From Nemertoderma westbladi (lineage: Eukaryota; Xenacoelomorpha; Nemertodermatida; Nemertodermatidae), in contig JAUCBJ010007338.1 in NCBI GenBank assembly GCA_032718475.1, positions 1-64,000 of the forward strand: a DNA stretch of 64,000 bases, given 5' to 3'. Position 1 is the first letter of the stretch. Each line of letters starts with the position of its first letter. Shown here in pieces: positions 24,560 through 36,229 of the stretch. The notes beneath the pieces are model-generated. The model made no database searches and was not told where the DNA came from. It saw only the letters and a list, made by a program, of their open reading frames with translations. Position numbers and translations under genes: made by a program.

Positions 24560-25324
24560 ATGATGCAATTGCTTCATTTTTCTCCGGATACTTACCGTTT
24601 ACAAATGTTCATTATTATTTGTGTTCTCTATGTGTCATTTAACTTATCAGCTGCTCAGAACATCAACACAACTTCCCAGAACGTCAACGCAACTTCGCAG
24701 AAATTCGCATGCCCAATGGGTGCGAATTGGAGAGTGTCCTCTAAAAATAACCAGTTGCAAGATATAACAAGTAGGAGGCTCGATAAGTTTCTTGAAGCTA
24801 ATGATATCTTTGAATCAGAGAAAGTAGATGGGGATTACTGCGTTCAGTGTGGAGTGATATCGCTCTACTTCACCGCATACTCAGATGAATTCAATGACGA
24901 TGTAACCTTTGAGGCACAAGAGAAACATTGCTTCACGGAAGAAGTACGGGGCCATTGCCTACCAGCCAGCGAAGAAGGGTGTATATACCTGTGGACAGTT
25001 GTCCTTCCAGATTCTGATCCAGCTGAATTTGATGATAACAACATCAATGACTTCCATATCCGTCTCTTTGGTTATCTCTCCTATTTCAATTACCTTCAGC
25101 TTACACTTCCAATAACGTACATGACTTGCCAGTCACAGTGTTGTGACACTGGAGTGTGCCCCGCTGTCGTGTGGAAACATGATATGAGCACCATGGCAGC
25201 ACCGCCAACCGAAACAACACCCATATCGGTCACCGCCATGGAAAGCGGTTCAGGTAATTTCAATCAACCGGCAAAGATCCTCGCGGCAGGGATTATCATT
25301 GCTATAGTTGTGACTCGAATATAA
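24560..25324 (+). CDS. Small secreted, probably GPI-anchored cysteine-rich protein
   Basis: A single-exon open frame of 254 aa. An internal ATG at 24605 would start a cleaner signal peptide (MFIIICVLYVSFNLSAAQ) and give 239 aa. The mature part has two likely N-glycosylation sites near its N-terminus (N-T-T and N-A-T), ten cysteines (CVQC, TCQSQCCDTGVC) and many acidic residues. A Thr/Ser/Pro-rich stalk (PPTETTPIS) precedes a C-terminal hydrophobic stretch (ILAAGIIIAIVV) with almost nothing after it, the layout of a GPI-anchor signal with SGSG as candidate cleavage site. I do not recognise the family. Codon-like composition and coherent topology argue for a real gene. The absence of an intron and of a clear poly(A) signal leaves some doubt. 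Confidence 0.7.
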   Translation: MMQLLHFSPDTYRLQMFIIICVLYVSFNLSAAQNINTTSQNVNATSQKFACPMGANWRVSSKNNQLQDITSRRLDKFLEANDIFESEKVDGDYCVQCGVISLYFTAYSDEFNDDVTFEAQEKHCFTEEVRGHCLPASEEGCIYLWTVVLPDSDPAEFDDNNINDFHIRLFGYLSYFNYLQLTLPITYMTCQSQCCDTGVCPAVVWKHDMSTMAAPPTETTPISVTAMESGSGNFNQPAKILAAGIIIAIVVTRI

Positions 25325-26849
25325 TTTATTGTCAAACATTCTGCTATAGACTACGGTGACTGTAGAATATTATTTATTACAGTAGGCCTATATAAATAGT
25401 ATACTGTATCTAAAGTAGTGGATTGTAAGTATTGATTGAGTAGTATAAACTGACTGGGGTGCTCACACTGCATTGTCAAGTTAATCTATGGATTGATTAG
25501 TAAAATCGACTAAATTTCAGAATATCATTTTCGGAGAACTATTCCCTATTGTCCCGCTAGAGGGGGAAAAATCGGAAAGTGCCTATTCATCCCATTGTCC
25601 ATTTACTATATTTGCACTTGCTCCTACCTGGGCCCTTGGAGTTGAGTATGATCGTCTGTCGTTTTGTAGTCCGAATATTTGAACGCCTAATTCATTAAAT
25701 TAACCAAACTTGATACACATGTAAACTGTCATTTTGACTGGCGCCCGGTATCACATTAGAGAATGAATTTGTCTCGCGCAGTACGAGTGATGCAGGAAGT
25801 ACGCACGAACGTGGCATCTTATATTATATTAACGTATTCCAAGGTATTTAATACCTTAATGAGGCCTTCCCGAAATGTATTCGTGCTGCCCAAGTACCAC
25901 GCAAAGGCTCCACAATATATTATTATTATCAGTTTGTTTATTCACAATAAGTGACATACTGTAGTAGTAAAACGACCGGTAGTTCACAGCACCAATGACA
26001 GTATAATTAATTTAAACGAGGGAGGTACAGGATGCACGTTATGTAGTTATGGCATCAAATGACAAATACTGTAAGTAAAAAATAGGGGTATCTTTCAGCC
26101 CTAACACGACAGACATAAAAATGTTTAAAACAGACCACGAACGCCCCACGCCTAGCACTGTTACTACAAAGATTGTAATAGCACTGTGGACGCATTTATT
26201 ACATACTGTAGTTGTTTCTACCACCTATAACAGGATTCCTTCACAATACGGTGTGTGTGACATGTATGTGGCTGAGATAGTAAGTAATACAACACGTTCG
26301 TGGGGCCTTCGCGCAGCACGAGGCTCAGTTATGAGATACAAATTAAAATTGAGCAATTCTAACACAAAATCTGTATTTAAGAAATTAACCAAACCGCAAA
26401 TAAATCATAAGAAGGGAAAGTTGCTCGCTTTCAACCCCCTCCCCCCTTAATCTGCACCTCAACCCAAAGGCACACAGAGGATTGTTCACAGGCGTGTATT
26501 AACATAAAAATGGTGTTTTAAAAGTAATATATTTTAGGCGTGAGGCGACCAAATTTATAAGAAATATTAATTTACCATGTCGATGTCACAACAAACTTAT
26601 TTAGCTATATTTATTCTAAAGAATCTCCATTAAATACTCAGCCAAACATTTTGCGAGATAAACAATAAGCAAGCTGTCTTATTACTCTAGGGCCTAACAC
26701 TATTGCATGTCCTATAGAATTACACCTTGCTGGAATAGTGGTGAGGTGGAACTGGTCGGACTGATTCCTAGCCCGGCAAACACACCGGACGTGTTCTAGC
26801 ACATTCACGTTCTAGATCAGTGATTGCACTTTGAGATATTTTGCCCTCT
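25325..26849. other. Intergenic DNA without supported genes
   Basis: AT-rich DNA with short open frames lacking domains. A stretch near 26577 (CATGTCGATGTCACAACAAA) repeats one at 24007, so both probably belong to an unnamed dispersed repeat. Confidence 0.5.
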
Positions 26850-27045
26850 AGCGGCAGACTAGAGAACTGCAGACAGATGAGCCTCCTTTGAATGACACAG
26901 TTAATTGTCTAGTACAAATATGCCAAGTTTCAGCTGGAACGGGTTTAAAGCAAAGAAAATGTGAGGGTATTTAATATCTAGACATGTAGCCCTCTAGCGA
27001 GAGACTGATGATTTGATGGTGTCTGGAAGTCCCTAAAAAACAAAA
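26850..27045 (+). repeat. Dispersed repeat, copy 2 (forward orientation)
   Basis: Shares ordered blocks with the reverse complement of 11920-12108: CTCCTTTGAATGACACAG, TAGTACAAAT, GTAGCCCTCTAGCG, GAGACTGATGA, GATGGTGTCTG. The copies differ by small indels, so both are old. Confidence 0.75.
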
Positions 27046-27659
27046 CTGATGGTCTTATTGATGCCTACTAATTGTAGACTCGAAGGCTTTAAATCCGACG
27101 AAGTTATAAGTAAGTCAAAATCGTAGCGACGATGATGACATACAGTACCATTATTGAATAAACTATTTGCCATAATTGACCTACCCCCCTAAGAGATAGC
27201 GTCAGTTCGCAAAGGCTCCACCAACTTCGCGGCTCGGACCCCATACCCCATGCTGTAAAATGTATTCGATCGATATACAATTATATATTAATCCGCTAGG
27301 TGGTGTCAAATTAATATTCTGCAATTTCGTACTTGTACAGCACAGCAGTACCGTACCGGTAGGCCTATGTCATTACTTCGGAGTCTCTAGCCGATCCCCA
27401 ATTAAATGTCTTGACTTTTCAATTTCGTAGAAAATAGACTTTATGATTCTCTACAAGCAACCAAAATTTCAGCTCTGGAAAATGACGCGTTCCCGAGAAA
27501 TTTAACATTTTCTAAAAACCACATAATCTGTCGTAGCTGACGTCAGACTACGTCAGACTAAGTTTGGTTCAATTTCGAATCAGCGATGCCGAGAAATTCG
27601 CGTTCAAAGATTTACCAGACAGACGGACATGCCCCATTTGCCCTATGTGAACCGTATGC
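27046..27659. other. Intergenic DNA
   Basis: No feature is supported apart from one TAGGCCTA palindrome at about 27360. Confidence 0.5.
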
Positions 27660-27699
27660 CAAGGCTCGACGTGTCTCGCCCCACAGTGCATTACGTTGA

Positions 27700-27960
27700 T
27701 ATTTCCAGGACCAGCTGTTGTGTACGATTACCAGCGTGGTTAGAGCGCCTGGCTTGTAATCAGAAGGTCTGCTGTTCAACCCCACATAGACACCGATACG
27801 AATTTTGCGCAGTTCCTTTCAGTAATAATTCATTATGCACACGGTGCAGGATCCCTAGCGGTTATAATAGCCGTTTTAGGCCATTTCAGTGTGCTAAATC
27901 GGTAAACCTTATCTTCACCGAACTGTCTGATAAGTTATATCCATCAGGCATTGTGTGATG
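27700..27960 (+). mobile_element. SINE with tRNA-Thr(TGT)-like head
   Basis: The head contains GTGGTTAGAGCGCCTGGC, an anticodon-loop-like CTTGTAA (TGT) and CTGTTCAACCC, which match A-box, anticodon arm and B-box of a tRNA. The 5' acceptor part is degenerate and cannot pair with a 3' half, so this is a retroposed tRNA-like sequence and not a tRNA gene. The body after about 27790 is non-coding. Confidence 0.7.
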
Positions 27961-28402
27961 AAAGGGACATTACGCGATATTCTAAATGATTTTAAATAAA
28001 ATAACAACGAAATATAATTGGGCTATCGGGATCTTGGACAATAGGTTGTTCAACAGTGCTGTTTTATTTAACTTTTCACTGCGAATTTATTAGTTAAAAA
28101 ATAGTTGACTTTCAACTAAAATCTAACTAAATTCCGAAAGCTGAAAGCTTTCGGGTTTATAGAGTTTTCTATTTCCCATTGTCCTTTGACTGTTCTGAAC
28201 CATTTCGTCGAGTCTCGTCTCCTATCTCATTCTACATACCGTTTCTAAAACTGTGTACCTTTTCTCTTACCTAACTTACTAGATCGAACCTGTATGGCCT
28301 ATCTCATTCTTCATACCGTCTGGGCAACATTAATTCGCGAACTTTTTAAAGAGTACTTTTACAGGTTAGTAAAGGATGTTTTGTTTTGGTGGTATTAATT
28401 TT
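27961..28402. other. Intergenic DNA
   Basis: No feature is supported. A 60-bp stretch mentioning CCTATCTCATTCT occurs twice (28220 and 28298) as a weak local repeat. Confidence 0.4.
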
Positions 28403-28620
28403 ATTACTTACGTAATGTGTACTTGATGATGACTTGACTTGATGTCTTGTCCTAAGCACATATATTGATATACACCTGTATTATTTAATGTGGATCATTC
28501 ATTGTTGCTTACACATTACTTACGTAATGTGTACTTGATGATGACTTGACTTGATGTCTTGTCCTAAGCACATATATTGATATACACCTGTATTATTTAA
28601 TGTGGATCATTCATTGTTGC
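28403..28620. repeat. Near-perfect tandem duplication, 112-bp period
   Basis: The block starting ATTACTTACGTAATGTG and ending CATTCATTGTTGC occurs at about 28403 and again 112 bp later, with no differences that I can see across roughly 100 bases. It is a recent duplication. Confidence 0.9.
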
Positions 28621-28866
28621 CCTTTAATTACATTTGAAAAATTTAAAATTTATTCTGTTTAACATGAAAATTAAAATTTAACCTAAAATTTAACATGACG
28701 ACTGTTGATAAATCGTAAAAATTTGATTATTTGGTAATAGCGGCCAAAAAATCTACCTTAAAAAATAACATTATTACTTAATAAATTTTATTAGTTGTAC
28801 CCACGCTACAGTACTGTAATTAAATTAATTAATGTGAATACGGTTCCTAAATATTTTTTTTTTGTA

Positions 28867-29511
28867 GACAGTGGAAATAGATGAGTCGTTATTCGGTCGG
28901 CATGTGTAGCACCAACGGGGGAATCGCCGTGGGATGAAAGTTTGGATCTTTGGTTTGATCGAGAGAGACAAACTCAGCTATTCTATACCCAGTTAGTGAT
29001 CGATCGGCCAACACCCTGGTTCCTCTTATCCAACGTCACGTTGCACCTGGTAGCGAGATTTACTGCGACGGGTGGTCGACCTACATCGCCCTAAACGAAC
29101 TCGGTTATAAACCTTTTCCGTTATCCACAAGTATTCTTTCAAAAACAATATAAAAATGTTATAACCGGACAAATCGTCGACGTCCATACCAATTCCATCG
29201 AGGGGGCTTGGCAACATGCCAAAATCAAACAAAGCCACTTTGAGGGCCATTTGGCTGAAGTGATGTGGCGAAGCATCGCAAAAAACCAAATGTACGAGAG
29301 GTTTTTCAACCTAATCCGGGACGTTTTCACCCTCGACGCCCCTCCTAACTACAAATATACTATTCCACTCTTCGATTCCTGGGGTGGTCCTGATGATATT
29401 CGGAATCCTACATGTGACAGCAATTCCGATGACGACCGAATCTATCCGTGGGTTAGCGACGCTGAATCCCTGTTGCAACCATTCCAACAAGTGCAGATAA
29501 TAAACCGGTAA
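28867..29511 (+). pseudogene. Decayed Merlin/IS1016-like (ISXO2-type) DDE transposase
   Basis: The translation runs in three frames. The first has VEIDESLFGRHV (first catalytic Asp), an in-frame stop, then RGMKVWIFGLIERD. After a frameshift near 28990 it continues with a segment containing IYCDGWSTY (second Asp). After a stop near 29152 and another frame it continues with HTNSIEGAWQHAK (catalytic Glu) and a C-terminal MYERFFNLIRDV part. This order and spacing fit the IS1016/ISXO2 DDE domain of Merlin DNA transposons. The sequence just before it, a T-run ending TTTTTGTAG, looks like a splice acceptor. At least two stops and two frame changes make it non-functional. Confidence 0.85.
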
Positions 29512-30110
29512 TTGCAGCAGACCTGCAGCAACATACTTATAAGCTCTTCGCGCCACAGAGATGTTCTTCACCCATCCTGTGTTCGACACCGACGGAATCT
29601 GATGATGAAAGAAACAACCATTATCAGGGAAGGCGAATTATCCTCAATTCCATTTACCGATAGCCGACTTGCTAATTCTCCCAATATTGATGCCAGCACT
29701 TCATCTATAACGCCCTGGCAACCAGAGAAACCGGATTTGAGCCTCTCCTGTTCCTCGCGATCTTTGCTTTCATACCTTCTGTAAAAACCACACGCCTTCG
29801 TAGCCGCACAAAGAAGCGTATAGATGTCGTAGATGAAAAAGTGATTTCTGTATCGAATCTAGGTGAAACCATTCCCGCCGTTCAATTTGATAATACTGTT
29901 TCATTTTCTGGTGTCACAATCCCAGCTCAACAACATTTATCTCTAGGGTCTTACGTTGTGGACTATCCAGACGATACTTTGCCATCCACCGGATCCGTGG
30001 GATATCTTGAGACAGGAGGGTCTAGGCCTATATCGCTTTCAAATGATAGAACTGTAGAACATAACAGGAGATCTCGGAAGCGCCGAAGAGGCAAAACAAC
30101 AAATGTTTGA
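29512..30110 (+). pseudogene. Possible coding remnant downstream of the Merlin transposase
   Basis: Two open frames in different registers (29512-29784 and 29841-30110) follow directly. The second ends in a basic RRSRKRRRGK stretch. Composition is codon-like and richer in GC than the flanks. It may be the extended C-terminus of the same element or host-derived cargo. I recognise no domain. Confidence 0.35.
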
Positions 30111-32518
30111 TGTCTGTAGGATTTCTCCCCTGTTGATTCTGATGACGATCTCGGCGAATCAATCGACCCGAGGCAAAAGTCAGCCTGTTATACCAAGTCT
30201 GCATATATTTGGAACTTTTCTTCCGATGACGATTTCCAATAATCGTATTATGTTGATAATCGATGTCCCATACAACTGTGTACTGCAGTATACAGATTTG
30301 TTTTATAATACAACAGTATAATATAATTATGGCCTATAAATGAATCAAGCACAAAACCGTTTATTTTCTAAGGGTGCTCAATATACTGTACAGTATGTAT
30401 TATTTGTAGGAGTTTTTGAAGAGTTTATGAAGAAAGCCAGCCATTTAAATATTTTTTATTATTTAGGCTTTTACAGTTTTGAATCTAATCACATGAAAGT
30501 TTTTTTATATGATAGATCAAAGATGGGGGCAACATAACTATCAGGTGAAATTTTGTGAAAATATTTCTGCACCGCTAGGTGGCGCTGCAAATTTAGGCTA
30601 GATTTTTAGGTTTGTTATAAATAGTATTAAATTTTATTAACAAATAATTTCGAAAAGTTGTATGGATGTAGACACCCACAGAAAGTTTCAGACAAATTGC
30701 TCAAAAATGAATAACGGTACACTGAATATTGCTAACTTCAAACTGTCAAAAAGTTCAGGTTACCATTATTCCAAAGTAATCAGATATTACAGTAATTAAG
30801 CTGCTAGTGTCAGAGTGTTGTTAGTCAGTTAGTTTAGTATTCGAGTAAGCCATAGAATATTATATGGTACAATATGCAGATCCAGATAGGATTACGCCCA
30901 ATGATGTAAACTGTAAATGAAATATTTATTATATATAGGCTGATAGGCCTAGTTAAGTCTAGGTTTAGGCCTAGTAATAAACATACTGTACTTATACAAT
31001 ATCTCGTTGAAGTACTTGCCACGTAGTATATTCAATGTGGGCAAAATACATTCAGACAGGCAGACAGGTCTCACATATCGTGTTGCGTTTTATTCACACA
31101 ACTTTTATGATATCAACCACTTCGTCTAAACGGGGTGTAAGTAAATGAAACGCCGACAACCAGACAACTGACAGCCAACACCGACAACCATTATTAAAGC
31201 CAATGAATTAAATGTTATTAATTGAGGGAACGGAACAGGTTACAGCGCAGGAAGGTGCATCGTCTGATTGTGGGGCGAGCCATGCATTGAGCGGGGGCTG
31301 ATCTAGCTGTCTGTCTAGCAGTCAGAGAGTAGGCCCCTATCAGCCTATTACAATACAATCTTATGAGTTTTAATGCAGCCTTTTGTGTTAAAAAAAAACG
31401 GTCCCAAGCCCGCAAAATTGCAGAGGGAGAACGCAATAAAGTTGCAGATAGAGGCGTACATACAGACATACATATGTAGCCTACATAATGTACAGAAGCA
31501 TACAGTCTATCCTTCAGTATATGGGCTACTTTAAGACTATGACCTAAATTTTGAGTCTCAGTTATAGGAGTTTTATCTACCCACTGCATAGTATTGTACA
31601 TTATATTGTATTATACTAACTGTAGCCTATTTCTACTTGTAAGCCAGTCAAAATCTACATGAATCAAAGTTCTGTCAATCAGTCAATCATTTCCTACTGA
31701 CAGACTGACCACAGAACCAAGGCCGCTAGTGATTGACACTGTAGCGGCGCATATTTCGGTCCCGTTCAGCCGTTCCCATTGCATTTGCTTACAATTAATT
31801 ATATTTATAGGCCTATACAAGTGTAGTCGTAGTGTAGTGTAGAGGTAGACTACACTGGTATACACGTTTTGTATGCGTTTCTCACTCGTTTTTACTCTTG
31901 TACTATTTTTGCACTCTTTTGTACTATTATTGCTACTTTACTCTTTTGTACTACAGTACTATATTGTACTTTTTTGTACAGATTCGTTGGACCGTATACG
32001 TAGGTACAGCAGTACAGGTACCGGTACCAGTACACAAAGTTGCCTTAAAGCTGTAGGTGGTCAGGCAGTAGTAGCATCTTCTTACATTTTATACCGTATC
32101 ATTTGCGATTTTATTTTTCATTTTTTTTTTTTTTTTTTATTTGTACCGGTATCATTTTTGATAGGCCTATCACAAGTGTGGACCCGGGCCGGACCCTGCT
32201 TTTTTGAGACAGACCTGGACCCGGAACCGGACCTGGCAAAATGTTCGACCCGGTCGTTTACTAGTGAGCTTAGTCTGGTAGTGATAGACGCCTATAAATG
32301 CAACAATATAGTGTTAAAAAACTCAATTAAAAACTCAAAACGAACTGGTGGGGATGGTGGCTGGCGGCTGGCGCTCCTCATGCAAGCTGGCAAGAGAGGC
32401 CATGAAGCCCATCTGGTGAGATGTCCTTAAAACACCATGCGCTGCTGTGGGGCTCAGTAACCTTACAGCCAAGGCGAGTGGTGACGGATAATGGATATCC
32501 GGAACTGGGTGTTTATCC
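30111..32518. other. Intergenic DNA without supported genes
   Basis: AT-rich DNA with scattered TAGGCCTA and TACCGGTA palindromes, a T-rich tract near 32120 and a GGACCGGACC-type low-complexity patch near 32180-32260. One partial copy of the GAACAGGTTACAG dispersed motif lies at about 31220. Open frames such as 31873-32430 are low-complexity and have no domain. Confidence 0.5.
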
Positions 32519-32785
32519 ACCTTGGTGTAGTGGTTGCATTGAATTCACATCTCCCGTAGGTCGTGGGTTCGATCCTCACATGGGCCAGGGCAGTTTTCGT
32601 TTCGGCACGAATGCTTTAAAGGGACCAGCCAGGGCGCATCTCTGCCTTGCATCCTTAAGTGGTAGCTAAATGAGTACTGGAGTTTCCTCTGGGGAGTAAA
32701 GTTCTGGGGGGACCGCACTGGAAATAAGTCGTCAGACTTTGTGCGTAATCCCTGGCCTAGCGGCCGAAGAAAATTTACTTTTTTT
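32519..32785 (+). mobile_element. tRNA-derived SINE, second family, copy 1
   Basis: An A-box-like TTGGTGTAGTGGTTGC and a B-box-like GTGGGTTCGATCC head is followed by a conserved body: GGCAGTTTTCGTTTCGGCA, GAGTTTCCTCTGGGGAGTA, ACTGGAAATAAGTC, CAGACTTTGT, AATCCCTGG and GGCCGA, with a T/A-rich tail. The same body recurs at 33.1 and 33.7 kb. Confidence 0.88.
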
Positions 32786-33047
32786 TACTTTACTTTTTTA
32801 ACTTAAGGCCCAGTGAGCAGACTGGGATGGCGTCTAGCCAGCAACCGGATGCGGATACTGGATCCTCGATGGAGTTGAGGCGGGCGATGTCCAAAGTTGA
32901 TACACCGTCCCTCAGCAGCTTAGAGCCACCGGGGACACGGTGTGGACCTGCTCCGGTACTAGTAGGATGGCTAAAACGTCTATCCTTATCTGATCTGATC
33001 TGAACTGATGGTATCTGACACTTGTTCCACCTTGGTTCAGGGCCCAC

Positions 33048-33835
33048 CTTGGTGTAGTGGTTAGATCTGTAGATTGAATTGAATTCACATCTCTCTGAGG
33101 TTGTGGGTTCAACCCCCGCATGGGCATGGGGTCCAAGGCAGTTTTCGTTTCGGCATGAATGCTTTGTGGGAAGGTGGATGGGAATGTGGGAAGATGGATA
33201 GGAATATGGGAAGGTGGGTGGATGGGAAGGTGGTTGTTTATTGTTTCAGTTAGAAAATACAGCCTCGGTAACCTGCTTGTTTTTCTCAATTGGTAGGTAT
33301 GAACAACGTTTATTTTGCCGCCTCTGTAACCTTCTCCTTTCCCTCAAATGGTAGGTAACACTAGCAACAACGTTTTTTTGTTTTGGTTAGAAAAGCCCAC
33401 CACTGTAACCTGCTCTTTCCCTCAATTTGTAGGTAACAATATTGTTTATAGTTTTGGTTAGAAAGTGGCACTGCTGGCTGAAACCTGCTCGTTTCCTTCC
33501 ATTAGTAGATAACAAAGAAACAAACAGCGTTTATTGATTCTTACATTCCAATCCACTTTCCCATTCCCACATTCACATTATCCCACCGATCTACCGACCA
33601 GCCCACCCACCCACCGATCTACCGACCAACCAACCACCCACGCACCCACCCCTTTAACCAAATTCTGACTCATTTTCCTGGGCACTCTGGGAATGTTCAC
33701 ATGGGCCTTAGTTTCCTCTGGGGAGTATAGATAGTATGGGGTGACCAGACTGGAAATAAGTCAGTAAGTCTCAGACTTTGTTCATAATCCCTGGATTAAT
33801 GGCCGATAAAAATTTGCTTTAATTTACTTTACCTT
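33048..33835 (+). mobile_element. SINE second family, copy 2, interrupted
   Basis: The head (CTTGGTGTAGTGGTTAG, GTGGGTTCAACCC) and first body part (GGCAGTTTTCGTTTCGGCA to about 33167) match copy 1. The 3' body (AGTTTCCTCTGGGGAGTA, ACTGGAAATAAGTC, CAGACTTTGTTC, AATCCCTGG) appears only after about 33690. In between lie GGGAAGGTGG-type simple repeats, a tandem array and a roughly inverted CCCACCCACC-type patch, so the SINE was split by later insertion or expansion. Confidence 0.75.
33228..33545. repeat. Tandem array of the AACCAAAACAATAAAC dispersed repeat (reverse orientation)
   Basis: About four units of 63-83 bp, each with GTTTATTGTTTTGGTTAGAA, a CTGTAACCTGCTC core and TTCCCTCAATTGGTAGGTAA. 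Single or double copies occur in the other orientation at 16157-16254, 19405-19450, 31220 and 38322-38361. Confidence 0.85.
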
Positions 33836-34324
33836 GGTGTATTTTTTATACGATATAACAACAATAAAAAGCATTTGATTTGATTTATACTACACTACCC
33901 GGTATTAGTTTATACCGGTACCGGTACTTATATTATATAAACAAGGTACGAAACGATCATCAAGTACAGTATGTTCCTACTTCCTACCCCTACCATATAC
34001 CTGTGCTTGCTGCATTAGTTGCATGCCTGTACTGTAGATACAGTAACAGTACAGTATGTCACTTGATTCTATCTATCCCAGCAACCTGTTCTCTATTGGC
34101 TATTTACCTAACTGACAATTACCTTGCACAATATTATATCTCTTTCTTCTGATTGGTTATAGGATCAGAGGCTGTCAGATCAGGACGTCATTGCCGACTT
34201 TGCAAAGCTGTGTGCTCAATCAAAATTTAGTTTTGATTGAGAACCAGAGCAACATCAACCCAGACAACATTAAAATTGTAAAGTTTCAGAGGTAAAACAA
34301 CCCACGAATAGTAGGCTTATTGTA

Positions 34325-34332
34325 GTGGTAGG
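34325..34332. repeat. Left 8-bp target-site duplication
   Basis: GTGGTAGG lies flush against the left terminal inverted repeat and is repeated exactly at 42130-42137, flush against the right one. Confidence 0.85.
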
Positions 34333-34895
34333 CCAGGTTGGAATTCATGCATGAGCGCGCAGGTACGCTTTGTTGTTTTGAAATCACCGCGCACCTGAAA
34401 TTGGCTCGTCGCGCACCTCATCATATGTCATAATCCAAACAAAATCGCGCAGCTCATGTCATGCATATCTCAAAAAATCGCACAGTTCATAAGAACAATT
34501 TTACATTCCTATTTTACAAGTTTGAGCGTTTTAAGCTTATCTTTACGTCTGTCTGTCTGTACGTTGAATCTAGGCTTACATAATAAATGTAATTTTTGCA
34601 ACATCAAAATTGTTAATATTAAAAAATATTTTTTTAATCCACTACTATGGTGGCCCATCGGGCTCACTGCTTTTATAACAGAAAATATTATTTTAGATTA
34701 CAAACAAAACATGTACCGGTAATTTCAAAAAAACGAATATTGAAATAGGTACCAGTCTGCCAATAATACTTTGTATAGACCTACCAAACAATTAGGCTTA
34801 AACATACAGTTGGCTTATAATTAAGTCATACTTATAATACATTGTTACTTTCTGACTTTACCTGTTTACTAACGTAACATCGGCATAGCATAGAC

Positions 34896-35194
34896 GGGGA
34901 CGTCTATTTACACCAAAAACACACAAAAACACACAAAAACTCACAAAAACACACAAAAACACACAAAAACACACAAAAACACACAAAAACTCACAAAAAC
35001 ACACAAAAACACACAAAAACATACAAAAACACACAAAAACATACGGCACATATATGAAATGCCTGCAAAGGTAATTATCATTGCGGTTTGGGTTGTTGTC
35101 TGTTTGTATGCCTGTTTGTCTGTATGGGATGTAATTAAATGTAATCCAAAACGCAATAGTTATTGCTGAAATACCTATAGGCATAGTCCAGTAG
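34896..35194 (+). repeat. Inverted repeat A (left arm of outer pair)
   Basis: Reads GGGGACGTCTATTTACACC, a CACAAAAACA microsatellite (34913-35043), then CGGCATATATGAAATGCC-like unique sequence to GCATAGTCCAGTAG. The whole is inverted at 41495-41780, with the microsatellite shorter there. Confidence 0.92.
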
Positions 35195-35553
35195 TCTACA
35201 CTCAACAGGTACCTTCCCTTCAGTATAAATTAGATCATCGATGCACTCGATCCTCTATGGAATTCCCATTATGAACATCACATATATTTCGCCTGGACGG
35301 ATGCATCGCGCTTATTCAATCTAAACATTACTATATGATTGTGATCAGGCAGGCAGGTTATGGTTGATATCAGTTAATGATGCCTTTGATAAATTGCGCA
35401 AAGGGCGATTATTTACTGTTATACAGTAGATAGTGTGGTTGCGTTTCCGCCAACATCTCTTTCCAAGCTTGGTGAGAATAACTCTTCCGGGAAGAAAAAT
35501 ATACTCGATTTATGACTACCATCATCTGATCATATGTTGACGTCACATTAAAT
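35187..35553 (+). repeat. Inverted repeat B (left arm)
   Basis: About 367 bp, from CCAGTAGTCTACACTC to GACGTCACATTAAA. Inverted at 37164-37530 with few differences, so the pair is young or maintained by gene conversion. A small duplicated open frame here is not considered a gene. Confidence 0.93.
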
Positions 35554-35662
35554 TCTACCTGCGAATCTGAAACTACAGTATTAGCTCGATTCATTCATAC
35601 TTTGTCATCACCCTGTGTCTGTATTTCATACTATGTATGCTTAACAGAGGCATACCGAGGGT

Positions 35663-35682
35663 GGGGGGGGGGGGGGGGGGGG
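35663..35682. repeat. Poly(G) homopolymer
   Basis: Twenty Gs within loop 1. Similar tracts of 20-23 lie at 12654, 12721, 23627, 54812 and 58677, and one of C at 53538. Confidence 0.95.
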
Positions 35683-36229
35683 ATTAGAAAATAATTAAAA
35701 AAAAAATTAATTATTTTATTGGGCCTATTGATGGAATAAAACACTTACAAAACCATTTTATTATTAAATCACCCAGGGCTTGCCACTTTGCAACAACAAT
35801 GACATTATTTACTATATTTACAATTACAAGATCGTTTAAGTAGTTTGGATTTATTAAGTATACAGTAGAGAAACGGGAAGTTTGATGTGATTTATTGGGA
35901 CGATGTAATAAATATATTTGCAGAAGAATCATACTGTAGTAGGCCTATAAACAACATTTTTTAAAAATGTAATAATATTTTAAAATCGGTAATAAAATCG
36001 GAATTGTAGTGGAATTGAATGGCCATGATAAAACTAATTTATTTATTACATGGGAAAGCAAGACCAGTTATAACTGTATAAACTTCACGGCTTATATGTT
36101 CTTAAGTTTTTTTTCCCCTATGTAATATAGGCCTACGTTTTACCTTTTATTCTTAATTTGGTACTTTATTGTGGCTTAATTCTTTAATAAAGGATAGAGT
36201 GATATATTGTTACAAAAAAAATGTTTTGT

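Noticed and set aside
27731-27790. Functional tRNA-Thr gene
   Set aside because: The A box, anticodon loop and B box are recognisable, but the acceptor and D arms do not pair, and a SINE-like body follows.
31873-32430. A 185-codon frame with a hydrophobic start
   Set aside because: It is composed of low-complexity TTTTGTACT and T-runs, with no conserved segment and no supporting splice sites.
32519-32590. Functional tRNA gene
   Set aside because: Only A- and B-box-like pieces remain, followed by a conserved SINE body that recurs at 33.1 kb.
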